IMG/VR virus record: IMGVR_UViG_3300029319_000026
Location: 1 to 23,512 of that record
Strand: one strand, 5' to 3'
Length of the DNA: 23,512 nt
Source: a virus
The notes beneath the pieces are model-generated. The model had not been told where the DNA came from. It saw nothing but the letters and a program-made list of their open reading frames with translations, and ran no database searches. The position numbers were made by a program, and so were the translations under genes. Below are positions 6,512-14,309 of the stretch, piece after piece (positions within the stretch are counted from its first letter, which is position 1; each line of letters begins with the position of its first letter).

Positions 6512-7291
6512 ATGGCAACCGAAAGAGAGTCAGTAAAAAGAAAAAGATTTGATGATATCAGAAGCAGTATTATAAGACCATCTTTAACATCTTATTTTGC
6601 TGTAGAGATTCCATTACCACCTGGAAGTCTAGGATCTGAATTGCAAGAAGTTCTTGGTACAAATCAGGGAACTATGAATCTGATGTGCAGTGAAACTAGT
6701 CTGCCTGGATCTCAATTAGCAACTCTTGATATAACAAATGATGCTACAGGTGTTACTGAGAAACATGCATATAGAAGACAGTTTGATGATAGAATAGATT
6801 TTACTTTCTATGTTGATGCGGAGCAATATCTTCCTATCAGATTTTTTGAAACCTGGATGAGATCTATTGTTAATGAAGATCCTGAGAAAGTAGCTAATAA
6901 CTCAACAGTATACAGAACGAAATATCCAAATGATTATATTGCTGATCAGGGATTAAAAATTTACAAGTTTGAAAGAGATTATACTTCTGTTCTAACTTAT
7001 GAATTTTTCAGATCATTTCCATTGAGTATTTCTTCAATGCCTGTTAGTTATGATGGAAACAATCTACTGAAGTGCAGTGTCTCTATGTCATATATTAGAT
7101 ATGTTCAAAGTGGTCCAAGTCAATTGGGTGGAGCAGGAGGTTCATTAGAAAATTTATTTGGACAGACTAAAGAAAGTCTTCTTTCTGATCCAAACGCAAA
7201 TCCATTCTCTTATAATCCACTTAATCAGGCTGCTAAATTATTTAATAATGGAACTAAGACTCTCAAGAGTGTTTTCTCAGGACTTGCCTGA
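6512..7291 (+). CDS. 54: Baseplate tail-tube initiator gp54
   Basis: A 259-aa protein of the tail-tube superfamily, which includes T4 gp19 (tube) and gp54 (initiator). It has LTSYFAVEIPLPPG near the N-terminus, CSETSLPGSQLATLDI at 53-68, a HAYRRQFDDRIDFTFYVD strand, FFETWMRSIV, and a C-terminal FFRSFPLSISSMPVSYDGNN...SVSMSYIRY. These are the tube-protein strand pattern and the W-M-x-x-I/V helix. gp54 fits better than gp19 because of the neighbours (gp4, gp48, gp53, gp26) and the extra C-terminal 45 residues after the tube-like domain. T4 gp54 is longer (320 aa). No Shine-Dalgarno sequence precedes the ATG; AAGG at 6491-6494 is too distant. Confidence 0.75.
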   Translation: MATERESVKRKRFDDIRSSIIRPSLTSYFAVEIPLPPGSLGSELQEVLGTNQGTMNLMCSETSLPGSQLATLDITNDATGVTEKHAYRRQFDDRIDFTFYVDAEQYLPIRFFETWMRSIVNEDPEKVANNSTVYRTKYPNDYIADQGLKIYKFERDYTSVLTYEFFRSFPLSISSMPVSYDGNNLLKCSVSMSYIRYVQSGPSQLGGAGGSLENLFGQTKESLLSDPNANPFSYNPLNQAAKLFNNGTKTLKSVFSGLA

Positions 7292-7297
7292 TTGAGT

Positions 7298-7305
7298 AAT
7301 AAATA
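7298..7305 (+). promoter_or_regulatory. Late-type promoter candidate upstream of gp26
   Basis: AATAAATA (one mismatch from TATAAATA) lies in the 41-nt gap before gp26, 27 nt upstream of its ATG, a position suitable for a short leader. AGGA at 7325-7328 provides a ribosome site. The same 8-mer occurs before the 15930 gene. Confidence 0.45.
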
Positions 7306-7332
7306 ACCATACTGAAACTTCTATAGGACATT

Positions 7333-8052
7333 ATGCCTTTACCAAAGATTGCCACACCGACATATGAGTTGGAATTACCTTCTACTGAGGAGACAATCAA
7401 ATTCAGACCCTTCTTAGTTAAAGAGGAAAAACTTCTTGTTCTTGCATTAGAAAGTGAAGATACTAAACAGATTACTACAGCAATCAAAAACGTAATTAAG
7501 AATTGTATTTTAACAAAAGGTGTTAAAGTAGAAACTCTTCCTACGTTTGATATTGAATATCTCTTCCTCAACATTCGTGGTAAGTCTGTTGGTGAAGTTT
7601 TGGATGTTAATATTATTTGTCCTGATGATGGGGAGACTGAAGTTGAAGTAAAGATTGACCTTGATGAAATCAAAGTCAAAAAGAATGACGATCATAAGAG
7701 ACAAATTAAACTTGATGATTCTATTATGATGGAGATGAAGTATCCATCACTTGAACAGTTTGTTAAAAATAACTTTGACTTGAATGACAAGAATGCAATG
7801 GATCAATCATTTGAATTGATTGCTTCTTGTGTAGATAAGATTTATTCTGAGGATGAAGTTTGGGCAGCAGCAGATTGCACCAAGAAAGAGATGACTGAGT
7901 TCTTAGAACAAATGAATTCGTCTCAGTTTAAAGAGATTGAATCTTTCTTTGAAACTATGCCTAAGTTGTCGCATACAATTAAGGTTAAGAATCCAAATAC
8001 AAAGAAAGAAAATGAAATTGTACTTGAGGGTCTTGCAAGTTTTTTCGCATAG
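7333..8052 (+). CDS. 26: Baseplate hub assembly protein gp26 (0-frame product)
   Basis: A 239-aa member of the T4 gp26 baseplate family. The N-terminal half has PTYELELPSTEETIKFRPFL, then VKEEKLLVLALES and a helical IKNVIKNCI segment, then the strand pair IRGKSVGEVLDVNIICPDDG. A second half with VEVKIDLDEIKVKK and the helical LEQFVKN...SFELIASCVDKIY follows. T4 gp26 helps assemble the central hub. The last sense codons (Ser236-Phe-Phe-Ala239) contain a T TTT TTC heptamer at 8040-8046, just before the TAG, and the -1 frame continues into the gp51-like ORF. This architecture parallels the G/GT tail assembly chaperones of other long-tailed phages, so this may be the short form of such a chaperone. 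Confidence 0.85.
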   Translation: MPLPKIATPTYELELPSTEETIKFRPFLVKEEKLLVLALESEDTKQITTAIKNVIKNCILTKGVKVETLPTFDIEYLFLNIRGKSVGEVLDVNIICPDDGETEVEVKIDLDEIKVKKNDDHKRQIKLDDSIMMEMKYPSLEQFVKNNFDLNDKNAMDQSFELIASCVDKIYSEDEVWAAADCTKKEMTEFLEQMNSSQFKEIESFFETMPKLSHTIKVKNPNTKKENEIVLEGLASFFA

Positions 8053-8081
8053 CTCTGGTTCACATGAACCTAGAGAGCTAT
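8040..8081 (+). promoter_or_regulatory. Predicted -1 ribosomal frameshift signal (slippery heptamer plus hairpin)
   Basis: In the gp26 frame, codons AGT TTT TTC contain the canonical X XXY YYZ heptamer T TTT TTC (8040-8046). A hairpin follows at once: ATAGCTCT (8049-8056) pairs perfectly with AGAGCTAT (8074-8081), and above a 3-nt bulge (8071-8073) GGTTC (8057-8061) pairs with GAACC (8066-8070) around the loop ACAT. The spacer is 2 nt if the stem is fully formed and 4-6 nt if its lower pairs are melted. The 0-frame stop TAG (8050-8052) is in the lower stem; the only ATG of the downstream ORF (8064) begins in the loop. Confidence 0.75.
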
Positions 8082-8234
8082 TACCGACTTAACTTTGCCT
8101 TGATGCAGTATCATAAATATTCATTAACAGAGATTGAAAATATGATGCCGTGGGAGAGAGACATTTATGTTGCTCTCTTACAACAACACCTTGAGGAAGA
8201 AAAGTTAAAACAGCAGGCAGCAAATGGACCTTGA
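8046..8234 (+). CDS. 51: gp51-like extension in the -1 frame of gp26 (predicted gp26-51 fusion)
   Basis: A short ORF that encodes MNLESYYRLNFALMQYHKYS onward, 56 aa from the ATG at 8064 to the TGA at 8232-8234, with SLTEIENMMPWERDIYVALL in the middle and a charged helical end. It resembles the C-terminal extensions of phage tail assembly chaperones and the short proteins labelled gp51 in T4-like cyanophages, as I recall; T4 gp51 itself is much longer. The frame is open from 8028 (TGA at 8025-8027) and has no ATG, GTG or TTG before 8064, and no Shine-Dalgarno sequence. Reading through the slip at 8046 adds RIALVH and gives a 300-aa gp26 fusion. Independent initiation at 8064 is the alternative. 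It overlaps the next gene by 11 nt. Confidence 0.75.
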   Translation, partial: RIALVHMNLESYYRLNFALMQYHKYSLTEIENMMPWERDIYVALLQQHLEEEKLKQQAANGP

Positions 8235-10395
8235 TGAGCTTCTGAAATCTATAAGAGAGGAAGGAAATTCCACAGGTGGCAAAATTGTGCCTGCAAAGTT
8301 TTTGGGTGAGGATAAGTATGACAAATATTATAATGAACTTTTAACTGAGGGAAGAATTAAAGGAGATAATCTCTCACCTCAAGAAAGAAAAGAAGGTGCT
8401 AAAGCATATAGAAAAGGAAAGATAGACTTTAAAACTTTTGTTGATAAAGTTCTATCAGCAAAAAAAGAACAAAGTGTAGGAAGTTCTGGTGGACCTAAAA
8501 GTATAGGTTCCGGTGGTGGAGCACTTGTAGTAAGAAAGAAAACTATTTCAGCAGATGACATTAAGTCTGGTTCGTCTGTAGAGACTGAACAAAATCTAGA
8601 TGAAATCTTAAAGGGTATTGACTCTATCAGAGAGACCTTAAAGAAAGAAGAAGAATTAAAGAAGAAACAAGCATCGGATTCTAAAAGGTCAGAAGAAAGA
8701 AAGAAGAGAAAAGCAAAAGAAGAGAAGTTAGAAGGTTCTGTATTCAAGGGATTAGCAAATCAAACTAAGAAAGTTTTTGCACCTGTCAAGAGTATCCTTG
8801 ATAGAATGATTGAGTTCTTTACTAAAATTTTGATTGGAAGATTTCTTGTCAAACTTATTGGTTGGATGACTGATGAAAAGAATCAGAAAAAACTTAAAGC
8901 ACTTGGATTCTTATTAGAAAAAACTTGGCCAGCACTTGTCACTGCATTTGTATTATTTGGAACAGCATTTGGTGGAGTAATTAGAACTATTATAGGTTTA
9001 GCATTAAAGTATACGGGTAAACTTATAGGTGCTGCTGCTAGACTTGCAATAAAAAATCCTCTTGCTGCAGCTGCCGTAGCAGTTGTCGGTGGTGCTGCAA
9101 TTGGTGGTATCATGCAATCCCAAACACAATCAAACGATCCTGAGAGAGCAGCACAAGGTAAGACTCAGTTGGATGATACCTTAGAGTTTGGTGGTGCTAC
9201 TGGTGACCCAATGGGTGCATTGATGTTCAATAGTGGTGGACTTGCACCAGCACCAAAAGGAACAGATACTGTTCCTGCGATGCTAACTCCTGGTGAGTTT
9301 GTGATGAGTAAGGGTGCTGTTGATGCTTTTGGTACTGACTTTATGGAATCATTGAACTCTTTGGGTGGAGGAACTAATAAACCCAAGAGATCTAATGGAA
9401 CACTCTATGCTTCCTCTGGTGGTTCTACAAAAGAAGAACCTGGTGGTAGAAATAAAACGAAGCCAGAATCATCAGGAGGAATGGGATCATTCTTCTCCAA
9501 TCTTTTTACAAAAAAACCTGATAGTAAGAAGAATGAAGAAAAGAAAGACACCAAAGCTTCTCCTTCTGGTAAGATAAAGGGCAATACTTCCGGTACTAAT
9601 GAAGAAAGGTGGAAAGCTTTTTATGCGATGGGTCAAAAGGCTGGAGCAAAATATCCACAATTAGTCGCAGCACAATATGCATTAGAGTCTGGTTGGGGTT
9701 CTGCATTGTCTGCTAGGAACAACTTCTTTGGTATTAAAGCAACTGATTCTGAAAGTGCTACGGTTTCTAATACAAGAGAAGTAATTAATGGTCAGAATGT
9801 ATACATGGATGAAAGGTTCAAAAACTTTGAAACACCACAGGAGGCTGTCAATCACTTAGTAACTCAGTGGTATAAAGATTATCGTGGATATAAAGGTGTT
9901 AATAATGCATCGTCTGCTTTTGCTGCTGCTGATCAACTTTTGGCTGAGGATTATGCTACTGATCCTGAATATGCCAGGTCGTTGAAGAGACTGTTAAATC
10001 AGTATGCAGATGTTACTGGAGATGAAAAAGACATTGCAGCAGTTTCTGATAGTGGTTTTATTGCTTCTTCCCCAACTTCATCTGGAGGATTATCACCTAG
10101 TTCTTCTTCAAGTTCTTCCTCTGGAGCATCATCTATTGCAGCAAGTTTAAAGACGATACGATCTTATCTTGGATCCACATCGGGTGATCAGACAGCACAA
10201 CTTGGAAAGAATACTCCAAGTGTATCAACTCCGACACCACCAGTTAGATCTCAACCAAAGGTTCAAACTATTAACTCTGGATCGGAGTCTGGTGGTCAAG
10301 CAGAGTCTCTACCATTACTTTCTTCTGATACTCCTTTTATTCCATCACCTCCTGCTTCTGCAGAGAAGATGCTTGTTATGGGACTTCCAGCATAA
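8224..10395 (+). CDS. Tape-measure-like tail protein with glucosaminidase domain
   Basis: A 723-aa virion protein. Order: acidic N-terminus; Lys/Glu coiled coil (about 120-170); a short ILDRMIEFFTKILIGRFLVK segment (191-210) shared with the next gene; hydrophobic, Ala/Gly-rich membrane-like stretches (about 227-297); the motif GTDTVPAMLTPGEFVMSKGA (346-365), common near the ends of phage tape-measure proteins; then a FlgJ-type N-acetylglucosaminidase domain (about 455-595) with catalytic Glu488 in YALESGWG, NNFFGIKA and YATDPEYA (577-584). A Ser-rich linker follows. The position after the gp26/51 assembly proteins and before the hub genes fits a tape measure carried inside the tube, with the enzyme cutting host peptidoglycan at injection. 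It starts inside the gp51 ORF. Confidence 0.75.
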   Translation: MDLDELLKSIREEGNSTGGKIVPAKFLGEDKYDKYYNELLTEGRIKGDNLSPQERKEGAKAYRKGKIDFKTFVDKVLSAKKEQSVGSSGGPKSIGSGGGALVVRKKTISADDIKSGSSVETEQNLDEILKGIDSIRETLKKEEELKKKQASDSKRSEERKKRKAKEEKLEGSVFKGLANQTKKVFAPVKSILDRMIEFFTKILIGRFLVKLIGWMTDEKNQKKLKALGFLLEKTWPALVTAFVLFGTAFGGVIRTIIGLALKYTGKLIGAAARLAIKNPLAAAAVAVVGGAAIGGIMQSQTQSNDPERAAQGKTQLDDTLEFGGATGDPMGALMFNSGGLAPAPKGTDTVPAMLTPGEFVMSKGAVDAFGTDFMESLNSLGGGTNKPKRSNGTLYASSGGSTKEEPGGRNKTKPESSGGMGSFFSNLFTKKPDSKKNEEKKDTKASPSGKIKGNTSGTNEERWKAFYAMGQKAGAKYPQLVAAQYALESGWGSALSARNNFFGIKATDSESATVSNTREVINGQNVYMDERFKNFETPQEAVNHLVTQWYKDYRGYKGVNNASSAFAAADQLLAEDYATDPEYARSLKRLLNQYADVTGDEKDIAAVSDSGFIASSPTSSGGLSPSSSSSSSSGASSIAASLKTIRSYLGSTSGDQTAQLGKNTPSVSTPTPPVRSQPKVQTINSGSESGGQAESLPLLSSDTPFIPSPPASAEKMLVMGLPA

Positions 10396-10405
10396 GGTAT
10401 AAGAT

Positions 10406-12703
10406 ATGGCAATAACTTCTCAAAAACTTTTACCATCATCTAAATCAAATAGTTCTTCTATTGTCAAAGTAAAGACAACTAAAGTGAGTGCAAGTTCTCT
10501 CACGCCAGTTGGTAAGAAGTTTGATGTGATGAAGGATAAAATTTTTGAAGTTGATAAGATTTTAAAAGGAACTCTTGCTGCAGACAAAAAGAAAATAACG
10601 GATGATAAGAAGCAAGAAGAGAAGCAGAGAAGAAATAAACGTGAAGATAAGTCTGAGGAGAAAAAGAAATCACCAGAAGAAAAGAAAGGAAAAGGTCTTA
10701 AGTTACCAAAGATAGGATTCTTAGATAGAATTAAAAACTTCTTAACCACTATTCTCTTGGGTTATGTTCTCAAGAACCTTGTTGGTAATGGCAGTATTGT
10801 TGATGGTATTGGTAAAATTTTAAAAGGAGTTACTGTAGCTGTTGAGTTCACTGCAGATCTTATAATCGGTGTCCTTGATGGTCTAGGATCTTTTGCACTA
10901 TTTGTTCAGAATAAGCACAAACAAATTGAAGAATACTCTAAGGATAAATTTGGTGAAGATGGTGTCAAAAAGTTTAAGAAACTTTCTGATTCACTGTTCA
11001 ATCTTATAAATGCTTTCTTGATTGTTAGTATGGTAAAACCTGGGAGGGATAAACCAGGCAAACCAGGCAGAAAACCAGGTAAACCAGGTAGTAAACCTAA
11101 AGTTAAACCAAGAACTAGACCAAGTAAAGATGTAAAGAATAGATTAACCAGTAAGGAAGTCAGAAAAAGATATGCAAGAAGATATGGAAATGAAGCTGCC
11201 AAACAAAGGTTTAAGGGTAATGTAAGAACTCCAGTAAAAGGAAATGTTCTTAGTAGGGGTCTTAATAAAGCACCTCAAAGAATGGCAGTTAAATTCTTTG
11301 GTAAGGGTGCCACTAAGGTGGTCAAAAAAGCGTTTGGAAAAATTCCAATCATGGGTCCTGTCATTGTGGCAGTATCAACTCTTCTTGAAGATAATGATGA
11401 TAATGGAATGCCTGATTTCAATTTCAGTAAAGCATTATTTACTGGAATAGGTGCTGCTCTGGGTGGTCTTTTAGGATCATTCATACCAATTCCTATTCTT
11501 GGAACTTTGATTGGTGAGGGTATTGGACTCTTCATTGGTGATTTGATGTATGAATTGGTTGCTGGTGGTGGAATTGAAGAAGTTGGTAAAAAATTACAAG
11601 ATGCTTTGAAGACTGCTATGATGGTTGGAACAGCAGTTAAAGATTTCTTTGTCAGTGGATTTAAGAATTTTACTAAACAATTATTTGAAAAGAATCCAGT
11701 TGAAATACCAGATGGACTTGGAAGAAGATCTGCGGCAACTAAACTTGCAGAAATGCTTGGGATGAAACAATTCCTTAAAGAAAGAGGATATGTAGATGCG
11801 AAGGATCAGGTTACTAAATTCCCTAATCTTTTGAATATTGTCAATCCTCTTGCTTTTGTTCCTATGTTGGCATCATCATTCTTACCTGATGTGTTTGGAC
11901 CGAAAGCAACACCACCAGCACCTACTGTTGCTAAAACTGTAGATGCAACACAAGGTCCTACAAGTACTACAGGTCCTACAAGTTATACAGGTTCTGGTAC
12001 AACAAAAACTGTTACTATGCCTAGTAGTGGTGATATTGTTGAGATTGGTAAAAACTTGGCTAGAAAAGGATTCTCTGTTGCAGAACATCCAGATTTTACC
12101 AAAACTCCAACACCAGCTGGAGGGACATATACACCAGGACAAGGATATGTTTCTGATGTTCACAGAGGTGTTGGTCACTATGAAGGAAGAGCAATTGATG
12201 TAACAAACTGGCGTGGTGGAGACCCTGAATATAAGCAAGCATATCTTCCAGTATTAAATTCACTTGAAAAAAATCCAAAGATTAAAATGTTGATACATGA
12301 TAATTGGGGATTTTATAAAAATGGTAATAAGTCTGGTCCTGGAGCACATGGACACCCAGAGCATATGCATATTGAGGTTAAAGATAGGGGCGGTAAGATT
12401 GGTAAGGGACTCTTTGCAAACTTAGGTGGACCTGAGTTTGTCATTGACTCTGACTCATACATGGCAATTGAAAGTACTTTACCAGGATTCCTTAAGGCAC
12501 TGAACAATGCAGAAGGAAAGCAAGCAGTTAAAGTATTAGAAAACTATGCATCATATGAAGGTATGGGTGGAGAAACTATCATTGTAAATAATATCCAGAA
12601 AGTATCACCATCTAAATCCAAATCAAAATCTGGTGGATCTAATATTATTATGGGCGGTGGTTCTGGTGTTAGTCAGACAGATATTACCTATGCAATGGGT
12701 TAA
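10406..12703 (+). CDS. Tape-measure-like tail protein with M15-like peptidase domain
   Basis: A 765-aa virion protein related to the preceding one: Lys/Glu coiled coil (about 58-98), then FLDRIKNFLTTILLGYVLKN (105-124), matching its neighbour's ILDRMIEFF...GRFLVK segment; hydrophobic stretches at 110-170, 196-210 and 340-390; a collagen-like KPG repeat (about 211-228); a putative zinc peptidase at about 540-660 with H591-x6-D598 (HYEGRAID) and H653/H655-x-E657 (HMHIE), the ligand pattern of M15-type peptidoglycan peptidases. A tape-measure-like GGPEFVIDSDSYMAIE (674-689) follows. Predicted to cut the peptide part of the cell wall, complementing the glucosaminidase next door. Whether one or both proteins set tail length cannot be decided here. 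Confidence 0.7.
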   Translation: MAITSQKLLPSSKSNSSSIVKVKTTKVSASSLTPVGKKFDVMKDKIFEVDKILKGTLAADKKKITDDKKQEEKQRRNKREDKSEEKKKSPEEKKGKGLKLPKIGFLDRIKNFLTTILLGYVLKNLVGNGSIVDGIGKILKGVTVAVEFTADLIIGVLDGLGSFALFVQNKHKQIEEYSKDKFGEDGVKKFKKLSDSLFNLINAFLIVSMVKPGRDKPGKPGRKPGKPGSKPKVKPRTRPSKDVKNRLTSKEVRKRYARRYGNEAAKQRFKGNVRTPVKGNVLSRGLNKAPQRMAVKFFGKGATKVVKKAFGKIPIMGPVIVAVSTLLEDNDDNGMPDFNFSKALFTGIGAALGGLLGSFIPIPILGTLIGEGIGLFIGDLMYELVAGGGIEEVGKKLQDALKTAMMVGTAVKDFFVSGFKNFTKQLFEKNPVEIPDGLGRRSAATKLAEMLGMKQFLKERGYVDAKDQVTKFPNLLNIVNPLAFVPMLASSFLPDVFGPKATPPAPTVAKTVDATQGPTSTTGPTSYTGSGTTKTVTMPSSGDIVEIGKNLARKGFSVAEHPDFTKTPTPAGGTYTPGQGYVSDVHRGVGHYEGRAIDVTNWRGGDPEYKQAYLPVLNSLEKNPKIKMLIHDNWGFYKNGNKSGPGAHGHPEHMHIEVKDRGGKIGKGLFANLGGPEFVIDSDSYMAIESTLPGFLKALNNAEGKQAVKVLENYASYEGMGGETIIVNNIQKVSPSKSKSKSGGSNIIMGGGSGVSQTDITYAMG

Positions 12704-12726
12704 ATATAAGTAAGAGGAATCATACA

Positions 12727-14085
12727 ATGACAAAAGAAGTAACAACAAGATCATCCGAACCATCTTTACCACAGATACTAAAGGTTTACTCCAATAAAGA
12801 TACTAACAAAGCTCAAAGTTTAGCTGGTGGTCTTGTATCCATTGCTTACTTTGAAAGTTTAATAAATGATGGTGTTTCTGCAAGAATTACTTTTAATGAT
12901 ACTGGAACGAGTAAGGGTGGAGAACTTAAAGAAAGTATAGTAGAAGGTCTTCCTATTGTTGGTCAAGAGCAAGTCGTACTTAAATTTGAAGATAATAATG
13001 AAGTAAAAATAGGAGATACACCTGAATTAATATTGTATGTAAATAAAATTTCTACACTGAGTGATGATAGTAGAAAGACTCAGGTGGTTCTTGACTTAGT
13101 TTCTGAAGAGTTTATGAGAAATGAGAAGGTAAGAATTACCAAAAGATATGATGGCAAGATATCCGACTCAGTTAAAAAGATTTTGACAGATGGTAATTCT
13201 ATTGGACTACAAAGCAAAAAGAAACTTGATATTGAAGATACTTTGAATATGTATAACTACATTGGTAATAATAAGAAACCATTCTACATTATCAATTGGT
13301 TGGCAAGAAAATCAATCTCTGCACAAAACCAGAAGAAAGGGAAGAGTGCTGGATACTTCTTCTATGAAACCTCAAAAGGATTTTTCTTTAAGTCAATTGA
13401 TAGTCTTTTCTCACAAGAACAAAAGAAATCAATCATCTTCAATGATAGTGTGGGAGTACCAGAAGGTTATAATTTAAAAGCACTTGATTACTCTAAAGAT
13501 AATAATGTCAATGTAAGAGAGAAAATGAAGATGGGTGCATATTCAAGTAGAACAATATTGTTTGATCCTTTTACGACATACTATGAAGTAATAACCCCCA
13601 ATGCAAAGAAAGATGAGGATGAATTAAAACTTGCGGGTAAGAATCTTCCTGTTCTTAATCCAAAATTTAATCAGGAAGGTGCTAATAAAGAATTCACCAG
13701 AACTACATACTATCTTCTTGATAAAGGAACACTTCCAACAGGAGATACAAATCAGCAATTAGAAAAATCTAAAGATGAGAACTTTGAATACAGAGATATC
13801 TTGAATCAATCTATTATGAGATACAACCAGTTCTTTTCTTCTATGGCTTCTGTCACGATTCCAGGAGATTTCTCCCTAAATGCTGGAGACGTGGTATACT
13901 TGGATGTACCTCAACTTGAAGAAGAGAAAGGTACAAATACAAGTAAGGAGAATAGTGGTCTATATATTATAGCAGAACTGACTCATTACATTCATGTTAA
14001 AGACGGTACTTTTACCAAATTGACTTTGGCAAGAGACTCTTTCGGTAAAACTGGTAAACCAAGTAAAGAAAGCGTAGCACAATGA
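12727..14085 (+). CDS. Baseplate hub protein, gp27-like
   Basis: A 452-aa protein that I read as the hub ring that docks the gp5 OB protein to the tail tube. Clues: an N-terminal beta-rich half with SGLVSIAYFESLINDGVSA-like strands and the ELILYVNKISTL repeat; a central NWLARKSISA helix followed by GYFFYETSKGFFFKSIDSLF; and a C-terminal OB-like strand set LNAGDVVYLDVP then SGLYIIAELTHYIH (from residue 410) and KLTLARDSFG, all typical of gp27/gpD-type hubs. It lies just before the CP12-like gene and gp5, as expected for the T4 27-5 pair. A good ribosome site (AGAGGA, 12713-12718) precedes the ATG. Its stop overlaps the next start (ATGA). Sequence similarity to T4 gp27 itself is not apparent. 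Confidence 0.7.
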   Translation: MTKEVTTRSSEPSLPQILKVYSNKDTNKAQSLAGGLVSIAYFESLINDGVSARITFNDTGTSKGGELKESIVEGLPIVGQEQVVLKFEDNNEVKIGDTPELILYVNKISTLSDDSRKTQVVLDLVSEEFMRNEKVRITKRYDGKISDSVKKILTDGNSIGLQSKKKLDIEDTLNMYNYIGNNKKPFYIINWLARKSISAQNQKKGKSAGYFFYETSKGFFFKSIDSLFSQEQKKSIIFNDSVGVPEGYNLKALDYSKDNNVNVREKMKMGAYSSRTILFDPFTTYYEVITPNAKKDEDELKLAGKNLPVLNPKFNQEGANKEFTRTTYYLLDKGTLPTGDTNQQLEKSKDENFEYRDILNQSIMRYNQFFSSMASVTIPGDFSLNAGDVVYLDVPQLEEEKGTNTSKENSGLYIIAELTHYIHVKDGTFTKLTLARDSFGKTGKPSKESVAQ

Positions 14086-14303
14086 CGGAAAAACGAAGCA
14101 TTCAGCAACACATCAACGACGATAAGGATATGCTTGAGAACGGAACTCTATCTCCACAAATGCGTCGTCATGTAGCCGATGAGTTGGATCATCTTGAGAA
14201 GTATCAAGCAGCACATCCAGATGAAGATCATGACCCAACATCATTTGAGATGTACTGCGATGAGAATCCAGAAGCAGACGAGTGTAGAATTTACGAAGAC
14301 TGA
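14082..14303 (+). CDS. CP12-like small protein
   Basis: A 73-aa acidic protein. Residues 54-73 (SFEMYCDENP, then EADECRIYED) match the C-terminal module of CP12, the intrinsically disordered redox switch that binds GAPDH and phosphoribulokinase and shuts down the Calvin cycle: two Cys (C59, C68) eight residues apart and a terminal Y-E/D-D that enters the GAPDH active site. The middle GTLSPQMRRHVADELDHLEK aligns with the CP12 G-x-x-S-P-E-C...W-D-x-V-E-E-L region, but the N-terminal Cys pair is missing. CP12 is a known auxiliary metabolic gene of cyanophages. G+C is about 43% by hand count (96 of 222), higher than the adjoining hub gene. The start overlaps the hub stop by ATGA; 6 nt separate it from gp5. 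Confidence 0.75.
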   Translation: MTEKRSIQQHINDDKDMLENGTLSPQMRRHVADELDHLEKYQAAHPDEDHDPTSFEMYCDENPEADECRIYED

Positions 14304-14309
14304 TAAGTA

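Noticed and set aside
8064-8066. Independent initiation of gp51 at this ATG as the main mode of expression
   Set aside because: No Shine-Dalgarno sequence and burial in the hairpin loop make it less likely than frameshifting, though it cannot be excluded.
8111-8121. CATAAATATTC inside the gp51-like ORF as a late promoter
   Set aside because: Within coding sequence and over 100 nt from the next start; similar matches occur by chance in several genes.
11040-11110. KPG-encoding nucleotide repeat as a CRISPR or mobile-element repeat
   Set aside because: Short, imperfect, in frame inside a tail protein; a collagen-like protein repeat explains it.
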